Shown piece by piece: positions 8,734-17,033 of a DNA stretch of 64,000 bases. The notes beneath the pieces were generated by a model, which worked only from the letters and a program-made list of their open reading frames with translations, made no database searches and had not been told where the DNA came from. Made by a program: the position numbers and the translations under genes. Every line of letters begins with the position of its first letter. The first letter of the stretch is position 1. Source of the stretch: Acidovorax sp. NO-1 (lineage in GTDB: Bacteria > Pseudomonadota > Gammaproteobacteria > Burkholderiales > Burkholderiaceae_C); the NCBI RefSeq assembly GCF_000238595.1, contig NZ_AGTS01000143.1, forward strand, positions 62,001 to 126,000. Reading direction: 5' to 3'.

Positions 8734-9194
8734 TGGATCTCATCCTGTGGCGGCACGCAGAGGCAGAGGATGTCGAGGACGGAAGCGAGGATCTTGCGCG
8801 TGCTTTGACACCAAGGGGTGAAAAGCAGGCCGCACGCATGGCTGCCTGGCTGGACAGACAGCTGCCGGAAGGGTTGCGTGTGCTTGCAAGCCCCTCCCGG
8901 CGTACCGAGCAGACCGCACGCGCCCTGGGGCGCAAATTCAAGATGCGCGCCGAGCTGTTGCCCGGGGGCTCGCCGCAGGACCTTCTCGAACTTGCGCAGT
9001 GGCCGCGCGCCAAAGGGGCCGTGCTGGTTGTGGGACACCAGCCAATGCTGGGTCAAACGATTGCTCAGCTAATGGGGTTGCAGGCGTCTGACTGCGCCGT
9101 GCGCAAGGGGGCTGTCTGGTGGCTGAGGCAAAGGCAACGCCTGGATCAAAGCCAGACCGTGCTTGTGACAGTCCAGTCGCCAGAGCTGCTGTGA
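8733..9194 (+). CDS. sixA: SixA-type phosphohistidine phosphatase
   Basis: 153-residue small histidine phosphatase. The catalytic RHA motif is at the very start (LILWRHAEAED), followed by LTPRGEKQAARMA, LASPSRRTEQTA and the second-histidine motif VVGHQPMLGQ. SixA removes phosphate from the HPt domain of ArcB and from the PTS protein NPr in enteric bacteria; the target here is unknown. The start codon shares a base with the ppk stop, so the two are translated together from the PhoB-controlled ppk promoter. This pairing hints at a role linked to polyphosphate or phosphate signalling, but that is inference. Confidence 0.88.
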   Translation: MDLILWRHAEAEDVEDGSEDLARALTPRGEKQAARMAAWLDRQLPEGLRVLASPSRRTEQTARALGRKFKMRAELLPGGSPQDLLELAQWPRAKGAVLVVGHQPMLGQTIAQLMGLQASDCAVRKGAVWWLRQRQRLDQSQTVLVTVQSPELL

Positions 9195-9233
9195 CGCCTG
9201 TTGCTGGCAAAAGCCGGTTCAGCCACGGCAGGA

Positions 9234-9737
9234 TTACTTGCGGGACGCTTTTGTCCTGCTCTTCGCCGCAGCCGCCGGAGCAGCGCTGACTGCTACCGCC
9301 TTGGGGCGCCCCGTCTTGATGGAGGGCACTGCCTGGACCGCACTGCGCAGCGCGGCATCGGACATTGCGGCAAGTACCTTGAGACCTGCGCGCAACAGTT
9401 CGCTTTTCTTCACCGGATGTGCGAGCGCCGCCGAGCGCTGCTTCAGCGTTTCAACTACTGCGTATTCGTCTTTGGGGATGGTGAAACTGTCGCGCACCAG
9501 CTTCGGTTTCTTGAACTTGCTATCTCGGGTTTCTTCTGGCTCACGCGGTTTGGCCGTGGGGGCCGGGGGCTTGGCCGCGGCGGGCTTTGGGCTGGTTTTC
9601 GCAACTGTCCGCGGTTTGGAGTCTGCTTTGCTGGGCCGCTTGCCGGAATCTGCGGGTGCTGCTTTGGCAGCCTTCGCTGCTGCAGCGACATCGGAAAGCG
9701 GCGAGTTGCCTGCAGACGGGGTGGTGGTGGGTGTCAT
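9234..9737 (-). CDS. Lys/Ala/Pro-rich protein with RHH-like core
   Basis: 167 residues, no named family recognised. The first 75 residues are low complexity and basic (Ala, Pro, Lys). The core at about 80-125 reads VRDSFTIPKDEYAVVETLKQ, then RSAALAHPVKKSELLRAGLK. This has the strand-helix-helix pattern of ribbon-helix-helix DNA-binding proteins. The tail is again Lys/Ala-rich, like the histone H1-type tails of AlgP. Such tails bind DNA and could equally bind polyphosphate. It lies between ppk-sixA (convergent) and ppx (same strand, upstream). A four-half-site palindrome covers its promoter (9756-9784). It may be a polyphosphate- or nucleoid-associated regulator; that is inference. Confidence 0.75.
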   Translation of the reverse strand: MTPTTTPSAGNSPLSDVAAAAKAAKAAPADSGKRPSKADSKPRTVAKTSPKPAAAKPPAPTAKPREPEETRDSKFKKPKLVRDSFTIPKDEYAVVETLKQRSAALAHPVKKSELLRAGLKVLAAMSDAALRSAVQAVPSIKTGRPKAVAVSAAPAAAAKSRTKASRK

Positions 9738-9755
9738 GGCGTGAAGGGTGATGAA

Positions 9756-9784
9756 TAAACGGTGTAAACAGTTTATATAGTTTA
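9756..9784. promoter_or_regulatory. Palindromic four-half-site operator candidate
   Basis: Two TAAAC half-sites (9756-9760, 9765-9769) are mirrored by two GTTTA half-sites (9771-9775, 9780-9784) exactly about base 9770: TAAAC, 4 bases, TAAAC, 1 base, GTTTA, 4 bases, GTTTA. The tract is A+T-rich in a G+C-rich genome and lies 19 bases upstream of the RHH-like gene and just after the ppx stop. It includes TATA-like sequence usable as a -10. Short paired half-sites are typical of RHH repressors acting on their own promoter. Confidence 0.55.
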
Positions 9785-9794
9785 TTGTTTTACT

Positions 9795-11273
9795 TCAAGG
9801 AAGATCAACCACCAGCTCCCAGGGAGTCTTTTGCCAGGCTTGCACTTCTTCGTGGAGGAGGTGGGCCGACTGTGGGAATGCTGCGGACCATCCGGGGCGG
9901 GCGGCAAGTAGGAACCGGTTGCGATCGGTGCGCAGAGACAGTCCCGCCGTGTCCGGATCCCGGCGGGCGTGGCACAGGGCCACGGCGATCCGCATGCAAA
10001 CCAGTTGCAGCGCGAAAATGGAGTCCTGCAGGTCAGCGTCAATTTTTCGCACTTTGCCACGTTGTCCCTGCACCAGCACCCCCAGGCGATGAAGTTCGGG
10101 AACGGCAAAGCCCGCTGCATCCGTGTTGTCGAGGATGTAGGCGCCATGGCGGTGGTAGTCGCTGTGGGAGATGCGGCAGCCGATTTCATGAAGCCTTGCC
10201 GCCCATTCCAGCTTTCGCGCAGCGCGCTCGCAGCCTGCCGGCGCTGCCTGGGAGAAAAGGGCGCAAGCCGTGTGTGCGACCCGCTCGGCGTGTTCCATAT
10301 CGACCGCAAACCGGTGCATGAGGCCGTTGACGGTAGCCGTTCGCAGGTCGGTTCCAGGTTGTTCACGATCGAGCAGGTCGTAGAGGGCGCCCTGGCGAAG
10401 GGCACCTTGAGCCACATGCATTTGCTGGATATCGAGCAGATCAAACACGGCGCGCAACACGCTGATGCCGCCGCCGATCACTGGCCGCCTTTCTTCCTTG
10501 AGCCCTTCCAGACGCACGCGATCCGCAGTTTGGGCGCGCAGCAGGCGATCTTGCAGCCACTGCAGCCCTTCACGGGTGATGACGCCGGGCGCTCCGCCTG
10601 CCGCTTGCAAAATGTCACCAACAGCTCCTGCAGTGCCGGAGGAACCATAGGCGATTTCCCAGGCGTCCCGGCGGAAGGTCCCCAGTGCTTCATCCAGTAC
10701 CGCCTTTGCGGCGATTTCTGCCGTGGCAAACGCCTGCGGAGTGAACTCACCCCTGGCAAAGTAGCGCTGCGACCATGCGACGCTGCCCACCCGGTACGAC
10801 GCCACTGCGTGGGGCGTGAATTGGTGACCCAGGATGAGCTCGGTAGAACGTCCGCCGATGTCTACCACCAGCCTGCGCTCGTCGGACTGGGGAAGCAGTC
10901 GTGCGACTCCCTGGTAAATCAGCCGAGCCTCTTCGGGGCCGGAAACCACGTCAATGGGGTAGCCCAGAACTTCGCTGCCACGTGACAGGAACTCCTCCCG
11001 GTTGCGCGCTTCACGCAGAGTCTGGGTGGCCACTGCGCGCACCTGTGCGCGGGGAAAGCCTGCCAGACGTTCGCCAAACCGGGCCAGGCACGCCCAGCCG
11101 CGCTCCATGGCTTCCTTGCTCAGATTGCGCTCTTCATCCAGTCCACTGCCTTGGCGAACGGTCTCCTTGAGGTATTCAACCCGCTGGATGTGTCCGAATT
11201 CATAGCGCCCGATTTCCAGGCGAAAACTGTTGGAGCCGAGGTCGACTGCGGCGAGACGGGTGCCGTTGTGCAT
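9795..11273 (-). CDS. ppx: Exopolyphosphatase, Ppx/GppA family
   Basis: 492 residues. The enzyme releases phosphate from polyphosphate chain ends; family members may also cleave pppGpp. The ASKHA ATPase-like fold is clear: AAVDLGSNSFRLEIGR at residue 8, VRAVATQTLREARN, VSGPEEARLIYQG, and the phosphate-2 loop VVDIGGRSTELILG. A C-terminal HD-like helical domain follows (VAHTACALF, LHEIGCRISHSDYHRHGAYIL). It starts with ATG 11273, and its 124-base leader holds a PhoB box on its own strand. It is divergent from pstS, so one intergenic region can drive both phosphate uptake and phosphate release from polymer. Confidence 0.95.
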   Translation of the reverse strand: MHNGTRLAAVDLGSNSFRLEIGRYEFGHIQRVEYLKETVRQGSGLDEERNLSKEAMERGWACLARFGERLAGFPRAQVRAVATQTLREARNREEFLSRGSEVLGYPIDVVSGPEEARLIYQGVARLLPQSDERRLVVDIGGRSTELILGHQFTPHAVASYRVGSVAWSQRYFARGEFTPQAFATAEIAAKAVLDEALGTFRRDAWEIAYGSSGTAGAVGDILQAAGGAPGVITREGLQWLQDRLLRAQTADRVRLEGLKEERRPVIGGGISVLRAVFDLLDIQQMHVAQGALRQGALYDLLDREQPGTDLRTATVNGLMHRFAVDMEHAERVAHTACALFSQAAPAGCERAARKLEWAARLHEIGCRISHSDYHRHGAYILDNTDAAGFAVPELHRLGVLVQGQRGKVRKIDADLQDSIFALQLVCMRIAVALCHARRDPDTAGLSLRTDRNRFLLAARPGWSAAFPQSAHLLHEEVQAWQKTPWELVVDLP

Positions 11274-11397
11274 GTGTCAGGGGGTGATAGCTTGTGGGGC
11301 ATGGTAACGCGGTCGAGGGTGCTGCGCCCCGGCGCACACGGCTGCACCGCGTGCAGGCCACCAACTTCCTGAAATCCTGTGAGTTTCCGAAGCTTTC

Positions 11398-11415
11398 ATG
11401 ACAGTGCAGTGACGG
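11398..11415 (-). promoter_or_regulatory. PhoB box facing ppx
   Basis: Read on the minus strand: CCGTCAC-TGCA-CTGTCAT, a 7-4-7 arrangement with 6/7 and 7/7 matches to CTGTCAY. GAAACT, a weak -10, follows after 10 bases. It lies 125 bases before the ppx start, in the ppx-pstS intergenic region. Confidence 0.65.
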
Positions 11416-11466
11416 TGTCACCGGGGTGCAGGCCGCCAGTTTTGGTGCAGTTGCCCAGAAATGTGG

Positions 11467-11500
11467 TTGTCACTGAATTGTCATTTTGGGTCTCTACAGT
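11467..11500 (+). promoter_or_regulatory. PhoB box and -10 for pstS
   Basis: TTGTCAC-TGAA-TTGTCAT at 11467-11484 is a close 7-4-7 PhoB box (6/7 in each half). TACAGT at 11495-11500 stands 10 bases later as the -10. The pstS start is 39 bases further on, with a CGAAAGG ribosome-binding site at 11526-11532. This is the expected main promoter of the pst operon. Confidence 0.85.
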
Positions 11501-11538
11501 TCCCCCTGTTCCTGTTAACCCTAGCCGAAAGGTATCGA

Positions 11539-12564
11539 ATGAAACGCACATTTCTCAAAACCGTCGCTGTAACGCTGGCCACGATGGCGGTCGGTAGCGC
11601 TGCCTTTGCGGCAGACATCACGGGCGCTGGCGCCACCTTCCCCTTCCCGATGTATGCCAAGTGGGCGGAAGCGTACAAGAAGGAAACCGGCACCGGCCTG
11701 AATTACCAGTCCATTGGCTCTTCGGGCGGCATTCGCCAGATCCGTGCCAAGACTGTGGCTTTCGGCGCCTCCGATGCTCCTGTTTCCGGTGCGGATCTGG
11801 ACAAGGATGGCATGGTGCAGTTTCCCGCCATCATCGGCGGTACGGTGCCTGTGATCAACGTCGAGGGTTTCAAACCCGGCGAACTGCGTGTAACCGGCCC
11901 TGTGCTGGCCGAAATGTTCATGGGGAAGATCAGCAAATGGAATGATCCCAAGCTCGCGGCTTTGAACCCCGGCAAGACACTGCCCGACCAGAACATCACC
12001 GTGGTGCACCGCGCAGACGGCTCGGGCACCACCTTCAACTGGACGGACTATCTGTCCGCCGTGAGCAAGGAATGGGCGGACACCGTGGGCAAGGGTGCTG
12101 CCGTGAAGTGGCCTGCCGCCTCCTCGGTGGGTGGCAAGGGTAACGAAGGTGTGGCCGCCAACGTGACGCGGGTGAAGGGCGCCATCGGGTATGTCGAGTA
12201 CGCCTACGTCAAGAAGAACAACATGAACTTCCTGCAGCTGCAAAACGCAGACGGCAAGTATGTCAGCCCTGACGACAAGTCTTTCGCAGCCGCAGCAGCG
12301 GGTGCCGACTGGTTCAGCGTTCCTGGCATGGGCATCTCGATGGTCAACGCCAAGGGCGCAGAGAGCTGGCCTGTGAGCACGGCTTCGTTCATCCTCATGT
12401 ACAAGGACCCTGCGGACAAGGCCCAGTCGGCCGAAGTGCTGAAGTTCTTTGACTGGGCATTCAAGAACGGCAAGGCCATGGCCGCCGAGCTCGACTATGT
12501 GCCGCTGCCTGACACCCTGACCGCCGAGATCCGCTCCAAAGTCTGGTCGCAGATCAAGAAGTAA
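11539..12564 (+). CDS. pstS: Phosphate-binding periplasmic protein PstS
   Basis: 341 residues. High-affinity phosphate receptor of the PstSCAB importer. A Sec signal peptide (about 1-24, cut after SAAFA) precedes the mature start [18 protein letters not shown]. Ligand-site motifs of PstS are visible: [36 protein letters not shown] and [13 protein letters not shown]. The frame extends upstream to 11461, but that part overlaps the PhoB box; ATG 11539 has a ribosome-binding site and a proper signal peptide. It is first in the pst-pho operon and separated from pstC by a strong stem-loop. Confidence 0.97.
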   Translation: MKRTFLKTVAVTLATMAVGSAAFAADITGAGATFPFPMYAKWAEAYKKETGTGLNYQSIGSSGGIRQIRAKTVAFGASDAPVSGADLDKDGMVQFPAIIGGTVPVINVEGFKPGELRVTGPVLAEMFMGKISKWNDPKLAALNPGKTLPDQNITVVHRADGSGTTFNWTDYLSAVSKEWADTVGKGAAVKWPAASSVGGKGNEGVAANVTRVKGAIGYVEYAYVKKNNMNFLQLQNADGKYVSPDDKSFAAAAAGADWFSVPGMGISMVNAKGAESWPVSTASFILMYKDPADKAQSAEVLKFFDWAFKNGKAMAAELDYVPLPDTLTAEIRSKVWSQIKK

Positions 12565-12585
12565 GCAGTCTGCCCCAGAATACCC

Positions 12586-12614
12586 CCCATCGGCCGGCTG
12601 GTCTGGCCGATGGG
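12586..12614 (+). terminator. Intercistronic stem-loop between pstS and pstC
   Basis: CCCATCGGCC (12586-12595) pairs perfectly with GGCCGATGGG (12605-12614), giving a 10-bp stem and 9-base loop. No T-run follows. It probably protects the pstS messenger end or partly blocks read-through, so that the binding protein outnumbers the membrane proteins. That role is known for many importer operons and is inferred here. Confidence 0.6.
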
Positions 12615-12656
12615 TGCTGGTTTGTGGGGGTCTCCAGAAGCCAGATGGGAGTCAAC

Positions 12657-13664
12657 ATGAGCGTGGGAACCACCATGAGTTCGCAAACCGGGTCCGTCAA
12701 GAAGACAGACGCCCCTACCGAGTCGATGGTATCGATTGCAAGGCGGCAGCGCCTGCAGGACATCTTTTTTCATCGGCTCACCCAAAGTCTCTCGCTGTTG
12801 GTCCTGGCGGCGCTTCTGGGAATCATCGTCTCGCTTTTCATCTACGCCTGGCCGACCTTCCACAAGTTCGGTGTCCAGTTCATCTGGCGCGTTGAATGGG
12901 ACATCATCAATGAAGAATTCGGTGCCGCGATTGCCATCGTCGGCACCTTGGCCAGTGCCGGCATTGCGCTGCTGATTGCGGTGCCGCTGGCATTTGGCAT
13001 TGCCCTGTTTCTGACAGAAACCTGCCCGGTCTGGTTGCGTCGGCCCCTGGGTACGGCGGTGGAGCTGCTGGCGGCCGTCCCTTCGATCATCTACGGCATG
13101 TTTGGCCTTTTTGTGTTCGCGCCGCTGTTTGCCGACTATTTCCAGATGCCTGTGCAGAAGCTGCTGGGCTCGATGCCGCTGGTGGGTTTTATGTTTGGCG
13201 GCAGCACGAACGGGTTCGGCATCCTCGCGGCGGGCGTGGTGCTCGCATTCATGGTGCTGCCGTTTGTGGCGGCTGTGATGCGGGACGTATTTGAAATCGT
13301 CCCGCCCATCCTGCGCGAGTCGGCCTACGGGCTGGGCTGCACGACCTGGGAGGTGGTGCGCCGCGTGGTGCTGCCCTACACGCAAAAAGGCGTGATCGGC
13401 GGAATCATGCTGGGCCTGGGCCGCGCCCTGGGCGAGACCATGGCTGTGACCTTTGTGATCGGCAACGCCAACCGCATGCCGACATCGCTTTTCTCGCCCG
13501 GAACCTCGATCGCCTCGACGCTGGCCAACGAGTTTGGCGAAGCCGCCGACTTCCACCTCTCCACGCTGTTCGCGTTGGGCTTCCTGCTGTTCGTGATCAC
13601 CTTCGTGGTGCTGTCAGCGGCCAAGATCTTGATGCTGCGTGCTGAAAAGGCCAAGGGCCTGTAA
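12657..13664 (+). CDS. pstC: Phosphate ABC transporter permease PstC
   Basis: 335 residues, inner-membrane half of the phosphate channel. After about 45 cytoplasmic residues there are six predicted helices; the first is [22 protein letters not shown]. The permease coupling loop is seen as [45 protein letters not shown] large loop, [26 protein letters not shown], is typical of PstC. I chose ATG 12657 because GGGAG sits five bases before it; ATG 12645 is possible. It works with PstA and PstB. Confidence 0.95.
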   Translation: MSVGTTMSSQTGSVKKTDAPTESMVSIARRQRLQDIFFHRLTQSLSLLVLAALLGIIVSLFIYAWPTFHKFGVQFIWRVEWDIINEEFGAAIAIVGTLASAGIALLIAVPLAFGIALFLTETCPVWLRRPLGTAVELLAAVPSIIYGMFGLFVFAPLFADYFQMPVQKLLGSMPLVGFMFGGSTNGFGILAAGVVLAFMVLPFVAAVMRDVFEIVPPILRESAYGLGCTTWEVVRRVVLPYTQKGVIGGIMLGLGRALGETMAVTFVIGNANRMPTSLFSPGTSIASTLANEFGEAADFHLSTLFALGFLLFVITFVVLSAAKILMLRAEKAKGL

Positions 13665-13705
13665 GCCCGTGCGGCCGACCATGAACCTCTTTTGAGACCA
13701 GCTCC

Positions 13706-14560
13706 ATGGAATTCAACCAAGAACTCTACAAAAAACGCCAGCGCTCCAACGCCATTGGCCTCACCCTCTCCCTGGGGGCGATGGTGCTGGGCCTGTTCGT
13801 GCTGCTCTGGATCCTGAGCGTTTTGCTGTCCAACGGCTTTGCCGCTCTGGACTGGAACATGTTCACCCAGTCCACGCCCGCACCAGGCTCCGAAGGCGGT
13901 GGCCTGGCCAACGCCATTGTGGGCAGCCTGATGATGGTGGGCTTTACCGTGCTGGTGTCTACACCGATCGGTGTGCTGGCCGGCGTGTACCTGGCGGAAT
14001 ACGGTGACCAGAGCAAGACGGCCGAGCTCACCCGCTTCGTGACCGACATCATGCTGTCAGCGCCTTCCATCGTGCTGGGCCTGTTTGTCTATGCCATTGC
14101 GGTGGCTACGGTAGGCAATTTTTCGGGCTGGGCCGGTAGCCTGGCCCTGTCGCTGATTGCCGTGCCGGTGGTGGTGCGTACCACCGAGAACATGCTGCGC
14201 CTGGTGCCCGGCAGCCTGCGTGAAGCTGCCTTTGCCTTGGGCGCGCCGCGCTGGAAGGTGTCCACCATGGTCACGCTGCGGGCTGCGCGCAGTGGCGTGA
14301 TGACCGGCCTGCTGCTGGCCGTGGCCCGCATCAGTGGCGAGACGGCGCCGCTGTTGTTCACGGCGCTCAACAACCAGTTCTTCAGCACCAACATGAACGC
14401 CCCCATGGCCAACCTGCCGGTGGTGATCTTCCAGTTTGCGCTGAGCCCCTACGAAAACTGGGTGCGCCTGGCCTGGGGCGGGGCGTTGCTCATCACGTTG
14501 TCGGTGCTGGTGCTCAACATCGTTGCGCGGGTGTTCCTGCGTGAAAAGAGCCGCGCCTGA
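13706..14560 (+). CDS. pstA: Phosphate ABC transporter permease PstA
   Basis: 284 residues, second permease of the phosphate importer. Six helices starting at about residue 20 ([21 protein letters not shown]). The coupling motif reads [20 protein letters not shown], followed by [22 protein letters not shown], the hallmark of PstA. The gene starts 41 bases after pstC in the same operon. The [12 protein letters not shown] loop is also family-typical. No odd features. Confidence 0.95.
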   Translation: MEFNQELYKKRQRSNAIGLTLSLGAMVLGLFVLLWILSVLLSNGFAALDWNMFTQSTPAPGSEGGGLANAIVGSLMMVGFTVLVSTPIGVLAGVYLAEYGDQSKTAELTRFVTDIMLSAPSIVLGLFVYAIAVATVGNFSGWAGSLALSLIAVPVVVRTTENMLRLVPGSLREAAFALGAPRWKVSTMVTLRAARSGVMTGLLLAVARISGETAPLLFTALNNQFFSTNMNAPMANLPVVIFQFALSPYENWVRLAWGGALLITLSVLVLNIVARVFLREKSRA

Positions 14561-14616
14561 GTGGGCGGCCCACCCAGCAGACACACCCAGACAGCCTCCA
14601 TTTTCAGGATTTGACA

Positions 14617-15399
14617 ATGAACGCCACCGCTACCCTCACCCCCAGCAAGAACGCGCTGGAACTGCGCAACCTGAGCTTTTTCTACGGCAAGTTTCAGGGC
14701 CTGCGCAACGTGAGCCTCAACATTGCCGAGCACAAGGTCACCGCTTTCATCGGGCCCTCGGGCTGCGGCAAGTCCACGCTGCTGCGCACGCTCAACCGCA
14801 TGTACAGCCTGTACCCCGGCCAGCGTGCAGAAGGCACCATCAACTTCTACGGCCAGGACATTCTGGACCCCAAGCAGGACATCAACCTGCTGCGCGCGCG
14901 CATCGGCATGGTGTTCCAGAAGCCCACGCCGTTTCCCATGTCCATCTACGACAACATTGCCTTCGGCGTGAAGCTCTACGAGAGCCTGAGCAAAAGCGAA
15001 ATGGACGACCGCGTGGAGTGGGCGCTGTCCAAGGCCGCCTTGTGGAATGAAGTGAAGGACAAGCTGCACCAGAGTGGCCTGTCGCTGTCGGGCGGCCAGC
15101 AGCAGCGCCTGTGCATCGCGCGCAGCGTGGCCGTCAAGCCTTCGGTGCTGCTGCTGGACGAGCCCACCTCGGCGCTGGACCCGCTGTCCACTGCCAAGAT
15201 CGAAGAGCTGATCGACGAGCTCAAGCACGACTACACCATCGCCATCGTGACGCACAACATGCAGCAGGCCGCGCGCTGCAGCGACTACACGGCCTACATG
15301 TACCTGGGCGAAATGATCGAGTTCGGCGCCACCGAGCAGATCTTCTTCAAGCCCGAGCGCAAGGAAACCGAGGACTACATCACAGGCCGTTTCGGCTGA
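14617..15399 (+). CDS. pstB: Phosphate ABC transporter ATPase PstB
   Basis: 260 residues, ATP-hydrolysing subunit of the phosphate importer. Walker [10 protein letters not shown] (about 49), Q-loop [12 protein letters not shown], signature [13 protein letters not shown] (about 157), Walker [14 protein letters not shown] and H-loop IVTHNMQQA are all intact. The PstB-specific [19 protein letters not shown] lies between Walker A and the Q-loop. I chose ATG 14617; a TTG two codons earlier is also open. It is followed by a repeat copy before phoU. Confidence 0.96.
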   Translation: MNATATLTPSKNALELRNLSFFYGKFQGLRNVSLNIAEHKVTAFIGPSGCGKSTLLRTLNRMYSLYPGQRAEGTINFYGQDILDPKQDINLLRARIGMVFQKPTPFPMSIYDNIAFGVKLYESLSKSEMDDRVEWALSKAALWNEVKDKLHQSGLSLSGGQQQRLCIARSVAVKPSVLLLDEPTSALDPLSTAKIEELIDELKHDYTIAIVTHNMQQAARCSDYTAYMYLGEMIEFGATEQIFFKPERKETEDYITGRFG

Positions 15400-15405
15400 T
15401 GGATG

Positions 15406-15464
15406 TTTGCTACTATATTTATAGCTACTGGCGCTTGATGGATAAGCGCTGGAGCCATATTTGA
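15406..15464 (+). repeat. Repeat family 1, copy 1 (pstB-phoU gap)
   Basis: Contains TAGCTACTGGCGCTTGATGG then ATAAGCGCTGGAGCC, preceded by TTTGCTACTATATTTA. The core GCGCTT-GATGGAT-AAGCGC can fold into a 6-bp hairpin. It fills most of the 91-base gap between pstB and phoU. See the other seven copies in the window. Confidence 0.85.
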
Positions 15465-15490
15465 TTCATAACCGTGAGGTTGTACACCCA

Positions 15491-16192
15491 ATGCCAGACA
15501 AACACCTTTCCTCCCAGTTCGACAGCGAACTCAACAGTGTCTCCGCCCGTGTCATGGAGATGGGCGGCCTCGTGGAGTCGCAGATCCGCCAGGCGGTTTA
15601 TGCGCTGTCGCAGTTCAGCCTGGAGGCGGTGGAAACCGTCGCTTCGATGGAAACCCGCATCAATGCGATGGAAATCGAGATCGACCAGGAGCTGTCTTCC
15701 ATCATCGCCCGCCGCCAGCCCACAGCGCGCGACCTGCGCCTGCTGCTGGCCTTCTCCAAGGCCACGGCCAATCTGGAGCGCATGGGTGATGAGGCCAACA
15801 AGATGGCCCGCATGGTGCGCTCCATCATAGAAGGCGGGGCACCGCGCTCGCTGCCCTCGAGCGACCTGCGCACGGCAGCCGATCTGGCCTCTGGCCAGCT
15901 GCGCAAGACGCTGGATGCGTTTGCGCGCCTGGACGTCAAGGCGGCGGTGGCCATCCTGAAAGAGGATGACCTCATCGACAAGGAGTTCGACGGCTTCGTG
16001 CGCAAGCTCATCACCTACATGATGGAAGACCCGCGCACCATCTCGCCCAGCCTGGACCTGCTGTTCCTGGCCAAGGCCATCGAGCGCATCGGAGACCATT
16101 CCAAGAACGTGGCCGAGCTGATCATCTATCTGGTCAAGGGCAAGGATGTGCGCCACACTGCCCTCGACGAGATCGAGTCGGCCGTCTTGTAA
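15491..16192 (+). CDS. phoU: Phosphate signalling regulator PhoU
   Basis: 233 residues, all-helical, two PhoU repeats. Repeat 1: FDSELNSVSARVMEMGGLVE followed by METRINAMEIEIDQELSSII; repeat 2: KAAVAILKEDDLIDKEFDGF, each with the conserved acidic metal-binding E/D pattern. The end DLLFLAKAIERIGDHSKNVAE is the PhoU signature. It links the Pst importer to PhoR and keeps PhoB quiet when phosphate is plentiful; losing it typically causes polyphosphate build-up. I chose ATG 15491 since the ten extra upstream residues run into the repeat. phoB follows after 20 bases. Confidence 0.96.
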   Translation: MPDKHLSSQFDSELNSVSARVMEMGGLVESQIRQAVYALSQFSLEAVETVASMETRINAMEIEIDQELSSIIARRQPTARDLRLLLAFSKATANLERMGDEANKMARMVRSIIEGGAPRSLPSSDLRTAADLASGQLRKTLDAFARLDVKAAVAILKEDDLIDKEFDGFVRKLITYMMEDPRTISPSLDLLFLAKAIERIGDHSKNVAELIIYLVKGKDVRHTALDEIESAVL

Positions 16193-16212
16193 GAAAGGGC
16201 GTTGGCACCGTT

Positions 16213-16920
16213 ATGAGAAAACTCCCACGCGTCCTCATCGTCGAGGATGAACCTGCCATTGCCGAGCTGATTGCGGTCAATCTCCGGCACAACGGATTCC
16301 AGCCCTTCTGGGCGGAAGACGGTGACTCTGCCCAGCGCGAGCTCGATGCCGTGCTGCCGGATGTCATCCTGCTCGACTGGATGCTGCCGGGGCAAAGCGG
16401 CCTGTCGCTGGCGCGCAAGTGGCGTGCTGACAGCCGTACCAAGCCGATCCCGATCCTGATGCTCACGGCGCGGGGCGACGAGCCCGACAAGATCGCCGGG
16501 CTGGATGCGGGCGCAGACGACTACATCACCAAGCCTTTCTCCACGCAGGAGCTGCTGGCCCGCATCCGCGCCGTGCTGCGCCGCCGGGCGCCCGAGCAGG
16601 TCAGCGACAGCGTCACCATTGGCGAGCTGGTGCTTGATGCCGGCACCTACCGCGTGACGTTCCAGGGGCAGCCGCTCAAGGTGGGCCCCACCGAGTTCAA
16701 ACTGCTGCACTTCCTCATGAAGCATGCCGAGCGTGTGCACAGCCGTTCCCAGCTGCTCGACAAGGTCTGGGGTGACCACGTGTTCATCGAGGAGCGCACC
16801 GTGGACGTGCACGTCAAGCGGCTGCGTGAGGCCCTGGGCAGCGCCTCTGTGATGGTGGAAACCGTGCGGGGCGCAGGCTACCGGCTTACCGCCCAGCCCC
16901 AGGTTCAGTTGCAGGCCTGA
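16213..16920 (+). CDS. phoB: Phosphate regulon response regulator PhoB
   Basis: 235 residues of the OmpR/PhoB class. Receiver domain: acidic pair VEDEP near residue 10, phospho-acceptor Asp in LLDWMLPG (about 56), TAR switch Thr (MLTARGDE) and Lys (ITKPFST, about 108). Winged-helix domain from about 140 ends in the recognition helix EERTVDVHVKRLREAL and GAGYRL. When phosphorylated by PhoR it binds the CTGTCAY repeats found upstream of the lipid set, ppk, ppx and pstS. It follows phoU closely but is cut off from phoR by a hairpin with a short T-run. Confidence 0.97.
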   Translation: MRKLPRVLIVEDEPAIAELIAVNLRHNGFQPFWAEDGDSAQRELDAVLPDVILLDWMLPGQSGLSLARKWRADSRTKPIPILMLTARGDEPDKIAGLDAGADDYITKPFSTQELLARIRAVLRRRAPEQVSDSVTIGELVLDAGTYRVTFQGQPLKVGPTEFKLLHFLMKHAERVHSRSQLLDKVWGDHVFIEERTVDVHVKRLREALGSASVMVETVRGAGYRLTAQPQVQLQA

Positions 16921-16982
16921 GCGTGCAGGGTTCTGGCAACGGGGTAAATCTGTTTTGAGGGCGCGGGCCGGATGTCCTGGAT

Positions 16983-17010
16983 GGGGCGCACAAGGGTGCG
17001 CCCCTGCTTT
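16983..17010 (+). terminator. Intrinsic terminator between phoB and phoR
   Basis: GGGGCGCAC (16983-16991) pairs perfectly with GTGCGCCCC (16996-17004) around the loop AAGG, followed by TGCTTTTATG. A 9-bp G+C stem with a short T-run points to at least partial termination. The 113-base gap is unusual because phoB and phoR are usually tightly joined. Confidence 0.7.
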
Positions 17011-17033
17011 TATGAGAAGGCGTTGCTGACGGC

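Noticed and set aside
12495..13556. 353-codon open frame antisense to pstC
   Set aside because: It is His/Arg/Gln-rich with no domain and mirrors the codon bias of pstC; typical shadow in G+C-rich DNA.
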